DNA of 64,000 nucleotides from Clostridium thailandense (GTDB lineage Bacteria; Bacillota; Clostridia; Clostridiales; Clostridiaceae): positions 62,001 to 126,000 of the forward strand of contig NZ_JAEEGC010000026.1 in NCBI RefSeq assembly GCF_019207025.1. Reading direction: 5' to 3'. Positions 35,683 through 44,340 of this stretch are shown here, in pieces. A program made the translations under genes and the position numbers. The number at the start of each line of letters is the position of its first letter. Position 1 is the stretch's first letter. Under the pieces are notes generated by a model, which was not told the origin of the DNA, made no database searches, and saw only the letters and a program-made list of their open reading frames with translations.

Positions 35683-36591
35683 TTATTTATTTTCAAGTGG
35701 ATCTTTCATAAGAGCATGACTTTTTTTAACATTTTCTAATAAAGGAGTTTTCTTTATAGTTTCTATGAATGCTCCTTCATCTCGTATTAATGGAACTATA
35801 GCTATAGCTATTCTACCATGTTTATATTCTTTTCTTATGTAATTATATCTCTTAATACCAAATGTTCTACAAAACTCAAAAAGTATTGCCTGCCTCTGCC
35901 CAAAGTTATCTAATGTAATTCTATAATGCTCTTCTTTAGGATATATGACTGCCGCTATACCTTCAGATTGAACTAATTTTCTTGAGTTATCCGTTCCTAA
36001 ATAATTTGTTACAAACATATCATCTACATATAGTTCAGAATCACGAACTTCAATTTTACCTAATTTAACTTCTGCAATGTCCCCTATAGAATGACCTTTA
36101 GAAAAACGTCTTAAGATAACAAATATAACAGTACCAGTAATAATTCCTGATAAAATATTCATCCACATTATTTTACTATTAATTATGTGCATAGTAGCCT
36201 CTGTAACTAAGGACACTACTAATGCAAAGTAATTCCTAGCCTCAAAAGTTTTCGCAATACCGTCGATATATGCATCTCCTCTTCTAGCATATTCAGTATT
36301 ATCAAGAGCCTTCAAACTTTCCTTTTCTACTTTTCTCACATCTCTAAATTGTTGAATAGCTAAAGACAAAAAAGTAACTGCAGCAAAATTTTTAGTTAAT
36401 AAGGCAGGTACTGCAACAGCTCCTAATCCAGCGGCAATAACCCCTGTTATTAGATTTATTAAGTATGCATTAGGATAACTTGGATATTGTCTGTAATCTT
36501 GAATTATGGTTAATATTCTTGCTAAACTCCCCATAATAATTGCGGTTACTATAAATATAATGTATTGTTGTGATATAATTCCTTCCCTCAT
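35683..36591 (-). CDS. YIEGIA-family membrane protein, copy 2
   Basis: This protein of about 302 residues is clearly homologous to the product at 30306-31211 along its whole length (DYRQYPSYPNAYL, AYIDGIAKTFEARNYFALVV, FVTNYLGTDNSRKLVQ). It has about four hydrophobic segments, then a soluble C-terminal domain. I chose the ATG at 36591, behind GGAGG; the one at 36603 sits before that site. With its small partner it forms the inverted counterpart of copy 1 across the molybdenum hydroxylase operon. It is probably a sporulation protein by family distribution. Confidence 0.85.
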   Translation of the reverse strand: MREGIISQQYIIFIVTAIIMGSLARILTIIQDYRQYPSYPNAYLINLITGVIAAGLGAVAVPALLTKNFAAVTFLSLAIQQFRDVRKVEKESLKALDNTEYARRGDAYIDGIAKTFEARNYFALVVSLVTEATMHIINSKIMWMNILSGIITGTVIFVILRRFSKGHSIGDIAEVKLGKIEVRDSELYVDDMFVTNYLGTDNSRKLVQSEGIAAVIYPKEEHYRITLDNFGQRQAILFEFCRTFGIKRYNYIRKEYKHGRIAIAIVPLIRDEGAFIETIKKTPLLENVKKSHALMKDPLENK

Positions 36592-36683
36592 AATATCCTC
36601 CATATTAATAATTTACTATTTACAGATTATTGACACTTGATATTTAATTATACAAACTAGTTACAATATCATATATAATAAGG

Positions 36684-36776
36684 GTAAGCGCTGGAACACA
36701 TACTGTACAAAAAACCAGCTTCGCATATTAATGTGAAGCTGGTTTTTTGAGATACGATATGTGTTTCAGCGCTTAC
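36684..36776. repeat. Nested two-stem palindrome
   Basis: An outer pair, 36684-36702 and 36758-36776, matches at 18 of 19 bases (GTAAGCGCTGGAACACATA). Inside it, 36709-36748 is a second stem with AAAAAACCAGCTTC arms. The inner stem looks like a terminator; the outer pair is unexplained. Confidence 0.6.
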
Positions 36777-36803
36777 AGATTTTCATTTATTCTAACAAAA
36801 ATA

Positions 36804-36833
36804 TAACTCCTATGCAAGTTAACATAGGAGTTT
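36804..36833. terminator. Hairpin after the copper-binding gene
   Basis: AACTCCTATG and CATAGGAGTT form a 10-bp stem with a T-run on the plus strand. It lies about 90 bases past the stop at 36921. Confidence 0.5.
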
Positions 36834-36920
36834 TTAATTCTTTTAGTCTATCTATATAATTCGTCCTAGATTGGAGGACATATTTGAAAATTATGAGATA
36901 GAATCACTTATTAATAATTA

Positions 36921-37254
36921 TTACATATTAGCCATTGTTCTGCATTCATCTGAACACATACGGCATACTTCTGCACATTTTTGACAGTGTTCATCTTTAA
37001 ACATACTGCATTCTTTTGCACATGCATCACAAATAGTAGCACACATTTTACAATGTTCCTTTGCAAATTGTCCATTCATTGACATAATTCCTACAGACAT
37101 TTCACACATTTTTGCGCATTCAACAAGACCTTTAACACAACTTCTTCTCGCATTTAAGTCTGGTTCGTTAACACATGCCTCAAAACATTCATAACATGCC
37201 TGTGCGCATCTGCTGCATGCATCTATACATGATTGATAGTTTATTTGTTACCAT
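36921..37254 (-). pseudogene. Frameshifted four-helix-bundle copper-binding protein
   Basis: Joining two frames gives a Cys-rich protein of about 110 residues typical of the four-helix copper-binding (DUF326-type) family: CIDACSRCAQACYECFEAC, then SCVKGLVECAKMCEMS, ending HCKMCATICDACAKEC and HCQKCAEVCRMC. The start ATG at 37254 (behind GGGAG) reads Met-Val-Thr-Asn, then one extra base in the run at 37240-37242 moves it out of frame. The rest stays open to 36921. The downstream ATG at 37109 would give only the C-terminal 62 residues. It is either a recent inactivation or a sequencing error in a homopolymer. Confidence 0.75.
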
Positions 37255-37487
37255 CGTTACTACTCCCATTTATAACACTCCCTCTAGCCTATAATTTATT
37301 CAACAAGATATATTGTAAACAGAAAAAACATATCTATGCTGTAAATAAATTCCAAATAAGACATATATAAAAGTGTTTCCCTTAGTATATAAATAGGTTA
37401 AAAATAAGCTTGCTCATCAACTTAGTTTAAAATTTTAATGCTTTAAATTAATATTAAAACTCCAAAATATTATTCATTAAAAGTTAG

Positions 37488-38714
37488 CTATTCATCTAGT
37501 TTTAATTTTCTGGCCAATAGAACTGCTGTACTTGCCTGTAATAATAATGTCAGTATTATAGCCATAAAAGTTACTGCCGAAATAAGTTCCGCATTAGGAA
37601 TCTTCATGCTTACAAGCATCCCTGCTAAAGCTGCAGGAATCACTCCTGTCTCTTTAGTCCACATTAAGTAAATGATCTCCCTATAATTCCATTTAGCCTT
37701 TTTATCTAAAATAACAGATGGTAAAACAGAAGCTGGCCTAGCAATAAACATTAAGATTATAATAATGATTGTAGCTTTTAACCAATACTGAGCTAGTATA
37801 GCAAAATTCATTTGAGTTCCTAGCAGCACAAATATCATTATTCTAAGTATCATAATTGTTACTTCTTTAAAACTAATATGAATTTCCTGATGACTTTTAT
37901 CTACATGTAAATTAAAAATCTCCTTGTTTCCACATATAATTCCAACTATAAATACCGCCATAAAACCACTAAAGTGGAAATGTTCAGCTAAAATATATGC
38001 TCCTAATACTGAAGCAACAGAAATTTCTCCTGGATATCCACTTAAAATTCCTCGTCTTCTTTCTGACACTAAAGAAGTAGAGATATACCCTATAATTAAT
38101 CCTACAATTACACCTCCACCTGCTTTTGTAAGAAGTTCAAACACACTTGCTCCTATAGAAAATTTTCCTCCAGCAATTATTCCTAATATTGAAAAAGTCA
38201 TAATTGCTGCAGCTGCATCGTTACATGCTGATTCCGAAATTATAGTTTGTTTCAATTTATTGCTTATTCCCATGTTTTTAAAAAGTGGAACTAATACTGA
38301 TGGATCAGTAGATACTATAACTGAGCCCATTAGTAATGCATAAATAAAATCTATATTTAATATCTTAGATGCAGAAAATCCTATTATAAATGAGGCTATA
38401 ACTACGCCCAATGTAGCTAGCAATATAACTGATACTTTAATTCTATTCAATATTCTTAACTCAACTTCTCGTCCACCATCATAAAGTATATATGCAGCAC
38501 CAAATGTAAGTATAAGCTGGTTAGCTACTGGATATTCTTGAAAGTTTATTACATTTAATACCTGCGGTCCTAAAACAATACCTGCTAATATAAAAAGAAT
38601 AACATCTGGCAACCGTATTTTGCTGCTTAATTTAACGCAAATTATACCTGTAAAAATTATAATTGATAGCATTTTCATTAAATCTTCAGTTAATATTATT
38701 GTATTCCCTTCCAT
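37488..38714 (-). CDS. Monovalent cation/proton antiporter (CPA family)
   Basis: This 408-residue integral membrane protein has about 12 hydrophobic helices. ILFILAGIVLGPQVL near residue 40 and the ion-site region MGSVIVSTDPSVLVPLF (near residue 135), along with ISESACNDAAAAIM (near residue 160), fit Na+/H+ or K+/H+ exchangers. Unlike KefB-type proteins it has no C-terminal nucleotide-binding or RCK domain. GGAGGG precedes the ATG. It is monocistronic. The ion cannot be decided from sequence. Confidence 0.88.
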   Translation of the reverse strand: MEGNTIILTEDLMKMLSIIIFTGIICVKLSSKIRLPDVILFILAGIVLGPQVLNVINFQEYPVANQLILTFGAAYILYDGGREVELRILNRIKVSVILLATLGVVIASFIIGFSASKILNIDFIYALLMGSVIVSTDPSVLVPLFKNMGISNKLKQTIISESACNDAAAAIMTFSILGIIAGGKFSIGASVFELLTKAGGGVIVGLIIGYISTSLVSERRRGILSGYPGEISVASVLGAYILAEHFHFSGFMAVFIVGIICGNKEIFNLHVDKSHQEIHISFKEVTIMILRIMIFVLLGTQMNFAILAQYWLKATIIIIILMFIARPASVLPSVILDKKAKWNYREIIYLMWTKETGVIPAALAGMLVSMKIPNAELISAVTFMAIILTLLLQASTAVLLARKLKLDE

Positions 38715-38800
38715 AACACCCTCCTAAACACAAACATACTTAATTAAATTATTTTTCTCTAAATTTTATCACTTAATTCAAAACAATTACTTATAAAATA

Positions 38801-38836
38801 AAAGGACGAGAATCCCTATAAAGGATTTCCCGCCCA
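38801..38836 (-). terminator. Rho-independent terminator
   Basis: On the minus strand GGGCGGGAAATCC pairs with GGGATTCTCGTCC (some GU pairs) and is followed by TTTTATTTTAT. It lies about 200 bases past the lipoprotein gene and insulates it from the antiporter gene. The rest of 38837-39042 holds nothing I recognise. Confidence 0.65.
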
Positions 38837-39042
38837 AGAAATCTATTTACCCTTGAAACAAATCTCTACTTGTTCAACCGCTAAATATTCATATTAAATA
38901 TATTGTTATTATATAGGTTTTCTTTATAATATTCAATAGTTATTAAAACTTAAAAATAATTTTTAGCAATTATTAAATTTTGAAATTAATATTTTTTAGT
39001 TATTATGCTAAATAAAAATATTAATATCAGCTAGTACAAATA

Positions 39043-39612
39043 TCACTTTATAGCTATACTGTGAATTTTATAAAATTCATCTATTTTCTCATTTGAATTA
39101 AGTGTTTCCTTAAAAATTTCCTTTTCCCATAGGGCTGTTTTATTAGCATACTCGTTTAAATCTCTTCCATAAAAATTCTTAAGTTCCTCTCTAGAGATGC
39201 TAAATGATTGATGGTTAACATTAAAGTTAACTGTAGCTACGTTATTTATTAATATAAAAAGTGTAGTTGCATTATTTAAAAATATCTTTTTAGTATTTTT
39301 TTCACTCCAATATTCTTTTAAATTACTTTCTTTAACATTAGTATCCTGTCTTAATCCATAATCTACTGATATACCGAAAGGTGAACTTTTTGTTTGTAAT
39401 GAAATTTGCTTTACATATAGTGCTCCTGGCAAATTAGAAAGTATATTAGAAACGGCTAGATTATTTCCTACATCCGAATCTTTATATTTTATTAAACGTG
39501 TCAAGCTTATCTGTTCTGTATTGTTTACATTGCTAGAATTGTTGGATTGACAACTAGTTACAGATAAAAGAATTATTAATAAAGTGCAAAATAGACTAAA
39601 TCTTCTTTTCAT
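39043..39612 (-). CDS. Putative lipoprotein, DUF4825-like
   Basis: This is a secreted lipoprotein of about 189 residues. The N-terminus MKRRFSLFCTLLIILLSVTSC is a textbook signal with lipobox LSVTSC, here counted as 21 residues split at the cysteine. The mature part, with YKDSDVGNNLAVSNILSNLP near its start, resembles DUF4825 proteins of Firmicutes, whose role is unknown. I chose the ATG at 39612, eight bases behind AAGGTGG. It is followed by a terminator and appears monocistronic. Confidence 0.7.
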   Translation of the reverse strand: MKRRFSLFCTLLIILLSVTSCQSNNSSNVNNTEQISLTRLIKYKDSDVGNNLAVSNILSNLPGALYVKQISLQTKSSPFGISVDYGLRQDTNVKESNLKEYWSEKNTKKIFLNNATTLFILINNVATVNFNVNHQSFSISREELKNFYGRDLNEYANKTALWEKEIFKETLNSNEKIDEFYKIHSIAIK

Positions 39613-39756
39613 TTGCTTTACCACCTTTTATCAAAAGTTCTTAGGTAAACTCTTGGTTCTTATCAATACTGTTCTAAAATATCAAATTGTTATTTAATCA
39701 TAATTTATATTGATTATATCACAATTTATATACCATAACACTACTTATTTAATTTA

Positions 39757-39849
39757 TTAATAATTTTCATATATGTATTTTCTAGTCCATGGTATCTCAT
39801 TATTTATACCTTTGGAAAATACTTTATCAATATCCATAACAGTATTCAT
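39757..39849 (-). CDS. Possible small protein, 30 codons
   Basis: An ATG at 39849, seven bases behind GGAGG, opens 30 codons (MNTVMDIDKVFSKG to YIYENY) ending in TAA. It lies in a 390-base gap between the LCP and lipoprotein genes. The strong ribosome binding site suggests translation. I do not recognise the product; it may be the start of a truncated gene. The rest of the gap (39613-40005) is featureless AT-rich sequence. Confidence 0.35.
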   Translation of the reverse strand: MNTVMDIDKVFSKGINNEIPWTRKYIYENY

Positions 39850-40005
39850 GATAATTCCTCCAAATTTAAATAGTCGTTTATTAAAAAACACCAAATTGTA
39901 CTTTATATATAAAATAATTAACTAAATTATATGCTTTATTAATAAAAAATATTACAAATAAGTAACACTTTTTATTAAATTACATATTTTACAATAATAT
40001 TAATT

Positions 40006-41055
40006 TCAAAACAAAGGCTCCTTTGCAATAGGCTTTATATCTTCATATATATAATTATTAATTTGTTTTGATAGAGCCTTCAAATCAGGCTCCGGAATCA
40101 GATACCATACCTTATTGATAATCGCTGCTTTACAATAACCATCAACAGGGAATCTCTGCTGATCCACAGTTAAAATATTATTCATAACAATTTTACTTCC
40201 TAAAGCAATAATATTAGATTTAGACATACTAGTTTCAATATATGAAGAAAACTGTGCTGCTAAATATGGATATCTTGTGATATCTGTATTCCTTATTTTA
40301 TTAAAAATTTCCTTCAATATTATTCTCTGCCTGTCCGTACGTTCAAAATCACCATCTCCAACCTGCCTTATTCTACAGTAAGCAACAGCTTGAATTCCAT
40401 TTAAATTTTGAGAACCACTTCTATAAACAGGAGTATACTTAACATGCTGTAATTCTGATAATTCTGCTATCCATTTATTAATCTCTCTAATCTCATATTG
40501 TTTTATATTAGCAGTTATACCTCCTAAGTTATCAATAATTTTTGATAATCCTTTAAAATCTACTGTGGCATAGTCTTTTATATCTAAATTAAAATTTTCA
40601 TTAAGTGTTCTAATTGCTAATTTAGGGCCACCATAAAAATACGCTTCAGTGATTTTAGTTTTACCATGTCCATTAACTTCAACATATGTGTCTCTCATTA
40701 TAGAGGACAACTTTATTTTATTATGGTTATTATCTATAGTTGCTATAATTATACAATCTGAATGAGGCACATCAGCCTTAGAATTTCTGCTGTCAACTCC
40801 AAATAATGCAATATTTAATATGCTATTATCTTGTTTTTCCTCTCTTTCGAATATTTTATTTTCGTTTACACCACCTTCATTAACATTAGATTTGATACCT
40901 AACTCACTATTATCCTTTGGCAGTGGGGTAATAACAATATTATTAAGCTGTCTATTAATATAATATAAAAAACTTATTCCAAAACTAAATATGATAACTA
41001 AGATGCAAATCAGTATTCTTTTAAAATTTCTCATTCTATTTATATTTTTCCCCAT
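40006..41055 (-). CDS. LytR-CpsA-Psr (LCP) family protein
   Basis: LCP enzymes attach glycopolymers such as teichoic acids to peptidoglycan at the outer face of the membrane. The 349-residue protein has one N-terminal membrane anchor (about residues 10-30) and a low-complexity linker. The LCP domain carries LFGVDSRNS, SIMRDTYVEV near residue 140, TEAYFYGGPKLA and the phosphate-binding GDGDFERTDRQR-like segment near residue 235. It is probably not cotranscribed with darA upstream, because a terminator separates them. Confidence 0.9.
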   Translation of the reverse strand: MGKNINRMRNFKRILICILVIIFSFGISFLYYINRQLNNIVITPLPKDNSELGIKSNVNEGGVNENKIFEREEKQDNSILNIALFGVDSRNSKADVPHSDCIIIATIDNNHNKIKLSSIMRDTYVEVNGHGKTKITEAYFYGGPKLAIRTLNENFNLDIKDYATVDFKGLSKIIDNLGGITANIKQYEIREINKWIAELSELQHVKYTPVYRSGSQNLNGIQAVAYCRIRQVGDGDFERTDRQRIILKEIFNKIRNTDITRYPYLAAQFSSYIETSMSKSNIIALGSKIVMNNILTVDQQRFPVDGYCKAAIINKVWYLIPEPDLKALSKQINNYIYEDIKPIAKEPLF

Positions 41056-41151
41056 AAATCTCAGCTCCTAGTATCATTAATAATATTTTTATTATTTGTA
41101 TTCAGAAAAAATTTATTTTAACAATTTAGACCACTTTTTTTCAATAAAAAA

Positions 41152-41182
41152 CCACCAGGTGTTAATTTTAACTACCTGGCGG
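41152..41182 (-). terminator. Rho-independent terminator after darA
   Basis: On the minus strand CCGCCAGGTAGTTAA pairs with TTAACACCTGGTGG and is followed by TTTTTTATT, about 35 bases past the darA stop. Confidence 0.85.
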
Positions 41183-41215
41183 CATGTTTGCTAATATATT
41201 CAATTTTGTATAAAA

Positions 41216-41551
41216 TTAGATTTTCATAAACTTATCTACATCAACCACAAATATAGTTGCACCTCCAACTTCTACCTCAATATCATAGGTATAAGGAATG
41301 TTTATTCCTGTTGAATCTGCTACTGGGTAAGGTGATATTATAGTCTTTTCTCTTTTTTTGCATTTACTTTTTATTATATCTATAACTTCCTCTACTTTTT
41401 CACTTTCAACACCTATGAAAAGAGTAGTGTTTCCTGCTCTTAGAAAACCTCCTGTAGATGCGAGCTTTGTAACCATAAACTTTCCTTCAGTTAACACTTT
41501 TATTAACTCAACAGAATCCTTATGTTGAACAATCACTATAACTAATTTCAT
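41216..41551 (-). CDS. darA: Cyclic di-AMP receptor, PII-like
   Basis: This 111-residue PII-like signalling protein belongs to the DarA/PstA (YaaQ, DUF970) family, which binds c-di-AMP as a trimer. Matching features are MKLVIVIVQHKD at the N-terminus, TKLASTGGFLRAGNTTLFIG near residues 28-47 and the C-terminal VGGATIFVVDVDKF. GGGGATGA precedes the ATG. Its output partner in the cell is unresolved in the literature I know. It lies about 16 kb from the c-di-AMP riboswitch in this window and is followed by its own terminator. Confidence 0.93.
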   Translation of the reverse strand: MKLVIVIVQHKDSVELIKVLTEGKFMVTKLASTGGFLRAGNTTLFIGVESEKVEEVIDIIKSKCKKREKTIISPYPVADSTGINIPYTYDIEVEVGGATIFVVDVDKFMKI

Positions 41552-41756
41552 TCAAGTCATCCCCTTTCATATTGAGATTTAAAATGGACGCTTAAATACT
41601 ATAACCATATAAAAACACTTAAAGGTTAAGACAAGTATACACCAAATATCTCCAAATTTCAATATTCAAGACTTACCACTTAATCTTTTATTATATAACA
41701 TTTAATAATTTAGGATATTTGAGGAATACTAAAAAAAAAATGTGTTAGGTGATTTT

Positions 41757-43250
41757 ATGAGTGATACTGAAAATATTCTACAACAAAATATAGATAAAAT
41801 AAAAAGCCTTGTAAAAAGCAATAATAGTTTAATCATCAAGAGTTTCGATATAGGAAAAAAATCTCCTGTAGAAGGGTCAATTCTCTATATAAACGGATTA
41901 TCTAATAAAGAACTAATAGACAGAGATATATTAAAGCCTCTTATGCTCTATGTAAAGGAAGATTTATCAACTATACAAAACTTAGAACAATTCTTAAATA
42001 AAAAATACATAACTATTAGTAACAGCTATATTGAGACAGATATAAATAGAGTTTCAGAAGCCATCAAAAGGGGGAAAAGTGTACTATTAATTCAGGGGTG
42101 CAATAATTTTATAATAATTGATACTACTGGAGGAGAATACAGAACTATATCCGACCCAGAAAATGAAACTGCTGTAAGAGGACCAAGAGATAGTTTTGTT
42201 GAGAAACTAGAGTCAAACATAAGCGTAATGAAGCGACGAATTAAAGATAAAAATCTAATGATAGAATCTTTTACTCTAGGAAGAAGATCGCAAACGGATA
42301 CAGTGCTTATGTATATAGACGATATAGTGGATAAAAAAATTCTTGAGGAAATACGAAATAGAATATCTTCCATAGATATAGATAATATTCAAGGTACTTC
42401 TATTGTTGATCAATGCATAGAAAAACATCCTTTTAGCTTTTTCCCTCAAACTATAGCTACAGAAAGACCAGATAAAGTACAGGCAAAACTAATGGAAGGA
42501 AAAATAGCCTTAATAGTTGATGAAAATCCTTTTGTTTCAACTTTTCCTACTACTTTTTTTGAATTTTTTCAAACTGTAGAAGATTATTATTTTAGAACTA
42601 TTGTATCCAGCTTCACAAGATTAGTAAGATATTTAGCTGCCTTTATTATATTATCACTTCCTTCCATCTATATTACATTAATAAAATTTAATGCGGAGCT
42701 AATACCCTCTGAATTTATAAAATCTATCGTTGAATCGAGAAAAGGTATAGTTTTAACACCTTTCATGTCAATACTCTCTATGAATCTAATAGTTGAGTTT
42801 TTACGCGAAGGGGGACTTAGACTTCCTGGAAAAATAGGTCAGACTCTGAGTGTTGTAGGTGGTATTATAATAGGCGATGCAGCACTTAAGGCTAAAATAG
42901 TAAGCTCTCTTACATTACTTATTGTAGGGACTACAACAGTAGCTACTTTTTTAATACCTAACTATGAAATGGCACTTTCAATAAGACTTATAGGATTTAT
43001 AAATTTAATAATGTCAAACTGGTTAGGTATGCTTGGTTTAACAATATCTTTGTTCTTTTTATTAGCTTATCTTTGTTCTTTGGATAGCTATGGAGTGCCT
43101 TATTTAACATTTAAAAAGAGTAATGAAAAGACTGCCATTATACGAGCGCCTATCTGGATGTTGAAAAATAACTCTGATACCACCCCAAATAACAATCCTG
43201 TTAGGCAAGGAAGCTATAGATGGAAATTTAGGAGGAAGAAAAATGGATAA
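41757..43250 (+). CDS. gerA: Spore germination receptor subunit A (GerA family)
   Basis: This is the 497-residue A subunit of a nutrient germination receptor in the spore inner membrane. Residues about 1-240 form the soluble N-terminal domain. From about residue 285 there are five or six hydrophobic helices, with the family sequences PTTFFEFFQTVEDYYFR and GGLRLPGKIGQTLSVVGG. I chose the ATG at 41757, behind TTAGGTGA. Its 3' end overlaps gerB by eight bases. One A gene here serves two B-C pairs. Confidence 0.93.
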   Translation: MSDTENILQQNIDKIKSLVKSNNSLIIKSFDIGKKSPVEGSILYINGLSNKELIDRDILKPLMLYVKEDLSTIQNLEQFLNKKYITISNSYIETDINRVSEAIKRGKSVLLIQGCNNFIIIDTTGGEYRTISDPENETAVRGPRDSFVEKLESNISVMKRRIKDKNLMIESFTLGRRSQTDTVLMYIDDIVDKKILEEIRNRISSIDIDNIQGTSIVDQCIEKHPFSFFPQTIATERPDKVQAKLMEGKIALIVDENPFVSTFPTTFFEFFQTVEDYYFRTIVSSFTRLVRYLAAFIILSLPSIYITLIKFNAELIPSEFIKSIVESRKGIVLTPFMSILSMNLIVEFLREGGLRLPGKIGQTLSVVGGIIIGDAALKAKIVSSLTLLIVGTTTVATFLIPNYEMALSIRLIGFINLIMSNWLGMLGLTISLFFLLAYLCSLDSYGVPYLTFKKSNEKTAIIRAPIWMLKNNSDTTPNNNPVRQGSYRWKFRRKKNG

Positions 43251-44340
43251 AGATACTGACAGCCTTATAAGTCCATCGCAGTTAACTCTTATACTGGTCG
43301 GTACTATGCTTGGAATAGGTATATTAACTATAACTAATGATGTTGTAAAAGATTCAAAGCAAGATGGGTGGATATCCTGTATATTAGGTGCAGCATATCC
43401 TACATATATGGTTTTCATGGCTGCCTACATGTGTAAAAAATTTCCTAAAGATAATATATTAAAATTAAGTCAAAAATGTTTAGGGAAAATTTTAGGAAAT
43501 TTTTTAAATATAATATTTATATCTTATTTTATTTTATTAGGCACAGAAGTAGCTTCAGGAATTAGCAACGTACTTAGAGTATATATGGTTTCTTTTCTTA
43601 AAAATTATCAGCTTTTAATAATAGTTTTTTTAGCACCAGCCTTTATTGCTTATAAAGGAATTAAAACCCTAGGTAAAGTAAATGAACTAATTTTTTATTT
43701 ATCTCTAATAATATTCTTTATTCCAATAGCAGTATTAAAACAAGGAAGTTTTTTAAATGTAATGCCAGTATTTGGATCCGGATTAATAAAAATATTAAAA
43801 TCCAGCAAAGAAACTTCCTTTGCTTATTCTGGTATAGAAATTTTATTTTTAATATATCCATATTTGAGAAATAGCAAAGATCTCAAGAAATCTGGCTTAA
43901 AAAGCGTGCTTATTATAATGATTATCTATACCTGGGTAACCTTTGCCGTTATATATTATCTAGGATCAGACATTGTTCCAAAGTTTTTTTGGTCCACAGT
44001 CGTTATGAGTGAAGCTATAGTAATACCTGTAATAAATAACTTCCGATATATTTTCATGCTTTTATGGTCTTTTATAATGCTAAAAACTATATCTAATTAT
44101 TATTATGCATCTACCTATGCTCTAAGTCAGGTAACAAATATAGCTGAAAGAAAAACTTTTGTTTACTTAATATATCCTATACTTTTTTATGCTTCTTCTA
44201 AATATGGTAATCCAACTACAAGAGGAGACTTTTTAAATAAAATTACGCCCATATATATAATATTTCATTTGGTGTTTGTTTCTACAATATCACTTATATT
44301 ATTCATAAGAAAAGGTGATAAAAATGGCCAAAAAATTTAA
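43243..44340 (+). CDS. gerB: Spore germination receptor subunit B (GerB family), copy 1
   Basis: This 365-residue integral membrane protein of the amino acid-permease-like GerB family has about ten hydrophobic helices. It opens MDKDTDSLISPSQLTLILVG and includes KQDGWISCILGAAYPTYMV and APAFIAYKGIKTLGKVNEL. In the receptor the B subunit is thought to bind the germinant. It overlaps gerA by eight and gerC by 17 bases. Copy 2 at 45561 is very similar. Confidence 0.93.
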   Translation: MDKDTDSLISPSQLTLILVGTMLGIGILTITNDVVKDSKQDGWISCILGAAYPTYMVFMAAYMCKKFPKDNILKLSQKCLGKILGNFLNIIFISYFILLGTEVASGISNVLRVYMVSFLKNYQLLIIVFLAPAFIAYKGIKTLGKVNELIFYLSLIIFFIPIAVLKQGSFLNVMPVFGSGLIKILKSSKETSFAYSGIEILFLIYPYLRNSKDLKKSGLKSVLIIMIIYTWVTFAVIYYLGSDIVPKFFWSTVVMSEAIVIPVINNFRYIFMLLWSFIMLKTISNYYYASTYALSQVTNIAERKTFVYLIYPILFYASSKYGNPTTRGDFLNKITPIYIIFHLVFVSTISLILFIRKGDKNGQKI

